Assembly (NCBI RefSeq): GCF_900100765.1
Contig: NZ_FNFO01000004.1
Span: 186,001 to 250,000, forward strand
DNA length: 64,000 nucleotides
Origin: Catalinimonas alkaloidigena
GTDB lineage: Bacteria; Bacteroidota; Bacteroidia; Cytophagales; Flexibacteraceae
Direction: 5' to 3'
The notes below the pieces were generated by a model, which did no database searches, was not told where the DNA came from, and saw nothing but the letters and a program-made list of their open reading frames with translations. Position 1 is the stretch's first letter, and the number at the start of each line of letters is the position of its first letter. The translations under genes were made by a program, and so were the position numbers. Positions 59,412-64,000 of this stretch are shown piece after piece.

Positions 59412-62400
59412 GGACTTATGGTATTGAGAAGGTTGGGGTATAGATCCTGATATTCACGGAATTTTTCTTCTAAATATATCAGGTCTTGTTGCAAAGATAT
59501 ATAATTACCTGTTTTTAATTTTTCCTCGGTCAAGCGGGCCTGTTCCGCGAGCTTTTCGACGCCCAGCGTTCCTGCATTGCCTTTCAGGGTATGGAGGTGA
59601 CTCTTCACCACATTGTACTCTTCACGCGCAGTGGCTTCCTGACACTCGTGCAAAAACTGCTGTGTTTCTGTCTCAAATTCCTGATACGTTTCCTGGGTCA
59701 TTTCTTCTCCGATGATACGCAGAAGATTTTTCACTTTTTCAAGATTGAGCACCGTACCCGCCGACGCTTCAGGAGCTTCGGCCGGGCCTTTCAGGACTTT
59801 GGTCGGTTTCTTCACCCACTCTTTGACCATCATCACCAGCGTTTCGGGTTTGATGGGTTTCGAGAGGTAATCGTCCATGCCCGACTGAATAAACTTGTCT
59901 TCGTCGCCCTGCATGGAGTAGGCCGTCATGGCGATGATGGGCGGCAGTTGTTTGTGCTGTTCGCGCAGCTTTTTCATGGCCGTGACGCCGTCCATGTCGG
60001 GCATCTGGATGTCCATAAAAATCAGCTCGAAACTGTCGTTCCCCACCGTAGCGAGGGCTTCGGCCCCGTTCGAGGCGGTCACCACATCGCACCCGGCTTT
60101 GCGCAAAATTTCGCTGGCCACTTTCCGGTTGATGGGGTTGTCGTCGACCAGCAGAACCCGCGGCGGCTCCAGAAACTGGTAGCGTACGGCCACGGCATGT
60201 TCGCTGTCGCGGGACGGCACCTGCGCGGCTTCTACCTCGCGGGTCTGGAACGTAAACCAGAACGTGCTGCCCTTGCCCTTCTCCGACTTCACGCCGATGT
60301 CGCCGTTCATCAGGTGGCTCAACTGCTTGCTGATGACCAGCCCCAGGCCCGTTCCGGCATACGACTTGGTCGACGAGTTGTCGAGTTGCGCAAAGTAGTC
60401 GAACAGGGCGCTCAGGTTTTCGCGCGAAATTCCAATGCCCGTGTCGGTTACTTCCACGCGGATCAGGTGCTTGCGCTGTGGGTCGTTCCCCTGCGCGGGC
60501 AGCACCTGTCCGGTAAAGGTCAGGCGCACTTCGCCCTTGTCGGTAAACTTGATGGCGTTGGACGTCAGGTTCGACAGCACCTGCAACAGGCGCGTTTCGT
60601 CGGCGCTGATGTAACGCGGCACCTCGTCGGCCACCTGGTAGTGGAGCCGGATGCCCTTTTGCGACGCCTGCTGCTGGAAGAGCGAAATCAGTTTGTCGAT
60701 CGTGTCGAACAGCGAAAGCGGGTGCCGCCGCAGTTGCATCTTCCCGGCCTCGATTTTGGAGATGTCCAGAATGTCGTTCAGGATGTTCAGCAGCGTCTCC
60801 GACGATTTTTTGACGGTCTGCACGTAGTCGCGCTGTTCGGTATTCAGGGGCGTGTCGTTCAACAGGTCGATCACCCCGATGACGCCGTTCATGGGCGTGC
60901 GGATTTCGTGGCTCATGTTGGCCAGGAACTGTTCTTTCACTTTGAGCGAACGTTCGGCCAGATCGCGGGCGTCCATCACCTCCTGGTTCGCCTTTTTCAG
61001 CTCCGTGATGTCGCGCGCCACGCCTTCCACCCCGACCACCTTGTTTTGTTCGTTGCGGATCAGGCGCATGTTACAGATGAACTGGATCACCTCCCCCCGT
61101 TTGTCGATGATGGGCACCTCGAAGTTACGGATGCTGCCCTTGCGGGTCAGTTGTCGCAGCGAGTCGCGCCGCCGCACGTTGTAGACGTAAAATTCGGTAA
61201 CTTTTTTCCCCATCACCTCTTCCGGTTCGTAACCGCAAAGTTCCTGCACCGATGGCGAGATCATGGTGATGTAGCCCTCCTGATCGGTTCGGAAGTAAAT
61301 GTCCTGGAACGACTCGAAGATGTTCCGGAACTTCTCTTCGCTCTCTTTCAGGGCCAGGCCGCTGATTTTTTTCTGGGTGATGTCGTGCCCGATGCCCGAA
61401 ATCTCTTCAATCTGTCCGTCGGATTTGTAGATCGGGTTGAGAAAGATTTCCCACCAGAGTTCCTCGTTCCGCACCGTTTGCGACGTCTCGAAATTGAGGG
61501 GCCGCCCGTCGAAGACCTGCTGGTACTGCGACAGCCACGTGCTGAACCAATGGTCCATCGGGATGCTGTGCTGGGTTCCCTCCTGTCCGAGTGTCACGCC
61601 GTAGTTGCTGTTGAAGGATGTGAGGCGTCCCTGGCGGTTTACGGACCAGATCAGGTGCGAGCTACTTTCGAAAATGGCGTTGAGTCGCGCCGTCTGGTCA
61701 CTCAACATTTCCTCGTCTTTCTTCCGCTGAATACTCAGCGCCACCTGCCCCGAGATAAAGTCGAGTAGTTTCAGGTCTTTCCGGTCGTAGGCGGTGCGGT
61801 CGTAATACGAATAGATGGCGATGACGCCGGTCAGGGTGCTGCCCAGCCGGAGCGGCACACCCAACCACACTTTCGGCACGGGCTTGGGCAAACTGACCCC
61901 GGCTTCGCGGGCCAGGCCCACCAGCCGCCCTTCGTAAAGAAATAAGGGCTGCTCCTGCTGCATGACCTGATAGGCCAGCCACTCGGCCATCTGCCGCCGC
62001 TCGGCGGGATACGGGTCGTCGTCGCCGTGTTCGTCCTGGAAAAAGGCAAACTGCAACCCGTCGCCTTCCGGATTGGTCAGCACAATCGAAAAGTTGTTGG
62101 TATCGACCGCCTGCCCCAGTTCCTGCTGAATGTTGGCGTAGAGATCGCGGAGGTTCGGGCTCTGGACCGTCAGCCCGGCAATGGTGTGGTACAGCCGCTG
62201 CGACCGCTCGGCACGGGTGCGCTCCGTGATGTCGTGCATGATGACACGGAAGGCCATCGGACGCCCGTTCTGAAACTGGCAGTTGATACTCGCCATCACG
62301 TTGATGTTTTTCCCGTCGTGGGTCAGCAGCACCGTTTCGAAGCGCTCGGTAGCGCCGCCCTTCAGCAGCGATTTCAGGTAGCGTTCGATCTGCTCGCGGT

Positions 62401-64000
62401 GTTCGGGATGGATCAACTGACTGAAGTGCAGTTGCTTGGCCTCGTCTTCGGTGTAGCCCAGCGTCGCCCGGAACGCGGTGTTGCCCGTGCGGAGCGTGCC
62501 GTCGGGCGCAAAGATCATGATCAGGTCGTTCGCGTTTTCGAAGAAGTCCTGCAACTGGCGGGTGCTCTCTTCCAGGGCCTTGGCGACGCGCAGTTTTTCC
62601 GTGATGTCTTCGCCCACCACCGTGGCGCGCAGTTGCCCGTCGGCGGCGTTGTTCAGGATGATGGTGTTGAACCGCACCACCCGCACTTCGCCGTTCCGAG
62701 TCAGGATTTCCTGCTCGAAGTTCTGCATCAACCCTCCCGACTCGAACAACTGCTTCAGATCGGCCACGGCCTGTTCGCGCTGGTCGGGCGGAATCAGGTC
62801 GAACCAGTTGCGCGCCTTCAGTTCGTCTTCCTGCCAGTCGGTGATGGTCTGGAAATAGTGGTTGGCATAGAAAAGCTGGCCTTCCTGATCCAGGTTCAGC
62901 GCTACCAGCGTGGCCTTGGCCAACACGTTGTGCAGGCGCTTTTCCGACTCGATCAGGGCTTCCTGACGGCGGGCTTCTTCTTCGGCGGCGCGGCGGTCGG
63001 TGATGTCGACCGCGCACGAAATGTAGCCCCGAAACTGCCCCTGGTTGTCCACGTAGGGCACGCCGTTGTCCAGCATCCAGCGGTAGGTGCCGTCGGCGCG
63101 TTTCAGGCGGTAGTTGATTTCGAACGAACCGCGCCGCTTGAAGGCCCGGTCGAGGGTCACCAGAAAATTGGGCAGGTCGTCGGGGTGCAGGTTGTCGAGC
63201 CAGCCGTTTTCCAACGCCTGTTCGGACGTGTAGCCGGTAAACGTGAGCCACTGCCGACTGAAGAAGTTGAAGTAGTTGTTGGCGTTGGTCATCTTCATCA
63301 GCACCGGCGCGTTATCGGCCAGCGTGCGGAACTTCGCCTCACTTTCTTTCAATGCCACTTCGGCCTGCTTGCGGTCCGTGATGTTGCGGATGATGGCCAC
63401 CATCAGGAAATTGTCGGGCGTTTCGAGCGAATTGAGCGTGATCTCCGTGTCGATCAACTCGCCGTCGAGGCGCTGGTGTTGCCCTTCGAACGAAAACGAC
63501 AGCCCCTTGCGTACGGTCTGAAACCGGCTGGCGACCAGGTCGGACGACAGCGCTCCATCGGGCTGCCGCTCGGGCAGCAGCGAAAGGTAGGGCATGCCGA
63601 TCATCTCGTCGGTTACGTCGCCGAAAATTTCGGACGCGCGCTGGTTACAGTCGACCACTACGCCGTCTTCCAGGAGAAGAATGCCGTCGTTGGCGGATTC
63701 GAACAGCAGCTTGTAGCGCTCTTCGTAGTTGGTCAACTGGCCCTGCAACCGCTCGTGCGTCAGGTAGTTGCCGAGTTCTTTGCTGATGAAGTTCAGCAGC
63801 AGAATCTCTTCCCGCCGCACCCGCTCCAGCATCCGCCGGAACACCAGCACCGCCCGCAGTTGCCCTTCCGTTTCGATGGGGAAATAGAGTAGTCGTTTGT
63901 CCGGGTCGACCGGGCTGGTCGTCACCACGTTGCGGTGGTAGCGCCGCAACTGCTGAAACGTCTTGTTTTTCAGGTCCAGCTGTTGCAGGGCAGCTTCTTC
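59408..64000 (-). CDS. Multi-PAS hybrid histidine kinase with receiver and Hpt domains (N-terminus beyond window)
   Basis: The frame is open from the right edge (no start codon inside the window that fits), so at least 1530 residues are present and the N-terminus is missing. The visible order is: end of a GAF-like domain, six PAS domains with one GAF between the fourth and fifth, then HisKA (NMSHEIRTPMNGVIG, His near 60910), HATPase (GTGLGLVISKQL), receiver (LIFMDIQMPDMDG, Asp near 60015), and a C-terminal Hpt domain (SHLHTLKGNAGTLG). This is a His-Asp-His phosphorelay protein likely in the cytoplasm or at the membrane. The partner response regulator is encoded directly downstream with a 4-bp overlap. 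Confidence 0.93.
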   Translation of the reverse strand, partial: EEAALQQLDLKNKTFQQLRRYHRNVVTTSPVDPDKRLLYFPIETEGQLRAVLVFRRMLERVRREEILLLNFISKELGNYLTHERLQGQLTNYEERYKLLFESANDGILLLEDGVVVDCNQRASEIFGDVTDEMIGMPYLSLLPERQPDGALSSDLVASRFQTVRKGLSFSFEGQHQRLDGELIDTEITLNSLETPDNFLMVAIIRNITDRKQAEVALKESEAKFRTLADNAPVLMKMTNANNYFNFFSRQWLTFTGYTSEQALENGWLDNLHPDDLPNFLVTLDRAFKRRGSFEINYRLKRADGTYRWMLDNGVPYVDNQGQFRGYISCAVDITDRRAAEEEARRQEALIESEKRLHNVLAKATLVALNLDQEGQLFYANHYFQTITDWQEDELKARNWFDLIPPDQREQAVADLKQLFESGGLMQNFEQEILTRNGEVRVVRFNTIILNNAADGQLRATVVGEDITEKLRVAKALEESTRQLQDFFENANDLIMIFAPDGTLRTGNTAFRATLGYTEDEAKQLHFSQLIHPEHREQIERYLKSLLKGGATERFETVLLTHDGKNINVMASINCQFQNGRPMAFRVIMHDITERTRAERSQRLYHTIAGLTVQSPNLRDLYANIQQELGQAVDTNNFSIVLTNPEGDGLQFAFFQDEHGDDDPYPAERRQMAEWLAYQVMQQEQPLFLYEGRLVGLAREAGVSLPKPVPKVWLGVPLRLGSTLTGVIAIYSYYDRTAYDRKDLKLLDFISGQVALSIQRKKDEEMLSDQTARLNAIFESSSHLIWSVNRQGRLTSFNSNYGVTLGQEGTQHSIPMDHWFSTWLSQYQQVFDGRPLNFETSQTVRNEELWWEIFLNPIYKSDGQIEEISGIGHDITQKKISGLALKESEEKFRNIFESFQDIYFRTDQEGYITMISPSVQELCGYEPEEVMGKKVTEFYVYNVRRRDSLRQLTRKGSIRNFEVPIIDKRGEVIQFICNMRLIRNEQNKVVGVEGVARDITELKKANQEVMDARDLAERSLKVKEQFLANMSHEIRTPMNGVIGVIDLLNDTPLNTEQRDYVQTVKKSSETLLNILNDILDISKIEAGKMQLRRHPLSLFDTIDKLISLFQQQASQKGIRLHYQVADEVPRYISADETRLLQVLSNLTSNAIKFTDKGEVRLTFTGQVLPAQGNDPQRKHLIRVEVTDTGIGISRENLSALFDYFAQLDNSSTKSYAGTGLGLVISKQLSHLMNGDIGVKSEKGKGSTFWFTFQTREVEAAQVPSRDSEHAVAVRYQFLEPPRVLLVDDNPINRKVASEILRKAGCDVVTASNGAEALATVGNDSFELIFMDIQMPDMDGVTAMKKLREQHKQLPPIIAMTAYSMQGDEDKFIQSGMDDYLSKPIKPETLVMMVKEWVKKPTKVLKGPAEAPEASAGTVLNLEKVKNLLRIIGEEMTQETYQEFETETQQFLHECQEATAREEYNVVKSHLHTLKGNAGTLGVEKLAEQARLTEEKLKTGNYISLQQDLIYLEEKFREYQDLYPNLLNTISP

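Noticed and set aside
59591-61768. 725-codon open frame on the plus strand, and a similar 621-codon frame at 62027-63892
   Set aside because: Both lie opposite the histidine kinase; the products are His/Arg-rich without signal, domain or repeat logic. They are shadows of the kinase reading frame.
1-64000. tRNA, rRNA, CRISPR, insertion-sequence or prophage features
   Set aside because: I looked for tRNA TpsiC-arm words, tandem short repeats with even spacers, transposase motifs and paired terminal repeats in the gaps between genes and found none.

Overview
The window comes from a member of the Bacteroidota, most likely a Cytophagales-type bacterium of moderately high GC. The supporting evidence is three proteins with C-terminal type IX secretion (T9SS) sorting domains, the gliding-associated protein GldC, a Na+-NQR operon, DUF4270/DUF4907/kelch surface proteins, and several -7 boxes of the Bacteroidota form TAnnTTTG. 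I see no rRNA or tRNA genes, CRISPR arrays, insertion sequences, prophage genes or attachment sites. About 90 percent of the window is coding.

Layout. 1-2290: a partial TonB-dependent receptor and an LA_2272-type surface repeat protein, both on the minus strand, sharing a bipartite upstream motif. 2444-5801: a YdjC-like deacetylase, a spermidine-synthase-fold protein, a Tat-exported Gfo/Idh/MocA oxidoreductase, and a small gene interrupted by an in-frame TAG. 5882-9362: a surface-protein locus (DUF4907, kelch lipoprotein, LytTR regulator with a degenerate receiver, DUF4270 lipoprotein). 9481-15246: a sugar-use cluster (FucP-like transporter, LacI regulator, aldo/keto reductase, zinc alcohol dehydrogenase, Gfo/Idh/MocA oxidoreductase). 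15469-20873: a DUF502 protein and nqrABCDE without nqrF. 21018-28545: ispH, cmk, adenine deaminase, PlsC-type acyltransferase, hrpB. 28653-33290: a DUF4168 protein, then an ECF sigma factor with a TonB-like partner, divergent from a VWA-domain protein. 33350-37491: UBP zinc finger, cytochrome c with SCO protein, YedK/HMCES-type protein, lipoproteins, gldC. 37701-41594: pfkA, then an Mla-type lipid ABC transporter (permease, ATPase, MlaD). 41681-48815: T9SS-secreted pectinesterase, PP2C-like protein, amino-acid permease, VIT1/CCC1 transporter, Dps. 49023-53519: quinone-oxidoreductase-like MDR, an ECF sigma module with two small membrane proteins, and a LysR-YeiH pair. 53749-56116: two tandem T9SS-sorted paralogs. 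56278-64000: RqcH/NFACT protein, MBL-fold hydrolase, small conserved protein, response regulator, and a large multi-PAS hybrid histidine kinase that runs off the right edge.

How the genes work together. The sugar cluster looks like import plus oxidation of a fucose-like sugar under LacI control. The nqr operon makes a Na+ pump that needs an NqrF encoded elsewhere. The SCO and cytochrome c genes overlap by 4 bp and probably serve respiratory electron transfer or copper handling. The kinase and the response regulator also overlap by 4 bp and likely form a phosphorelay.

The most notable observations are: a bipartite GGGGTA motif 47-50 bp upstream of three envelope or secreted protein genes; the amber-interrupted gene at 5322; a dps gene whose best-fitting start is ATA; a 15-codon stump of a thiamine-diphosphate enzyme gene; an nqr operon closed by a terminator without nqrF; palindromic operators upstream of pfkA and yeiH; and a DUF4270-LytTR-kelch-DUF4907 locus with TACGCGC direct repeats spaced two helical turns apart.
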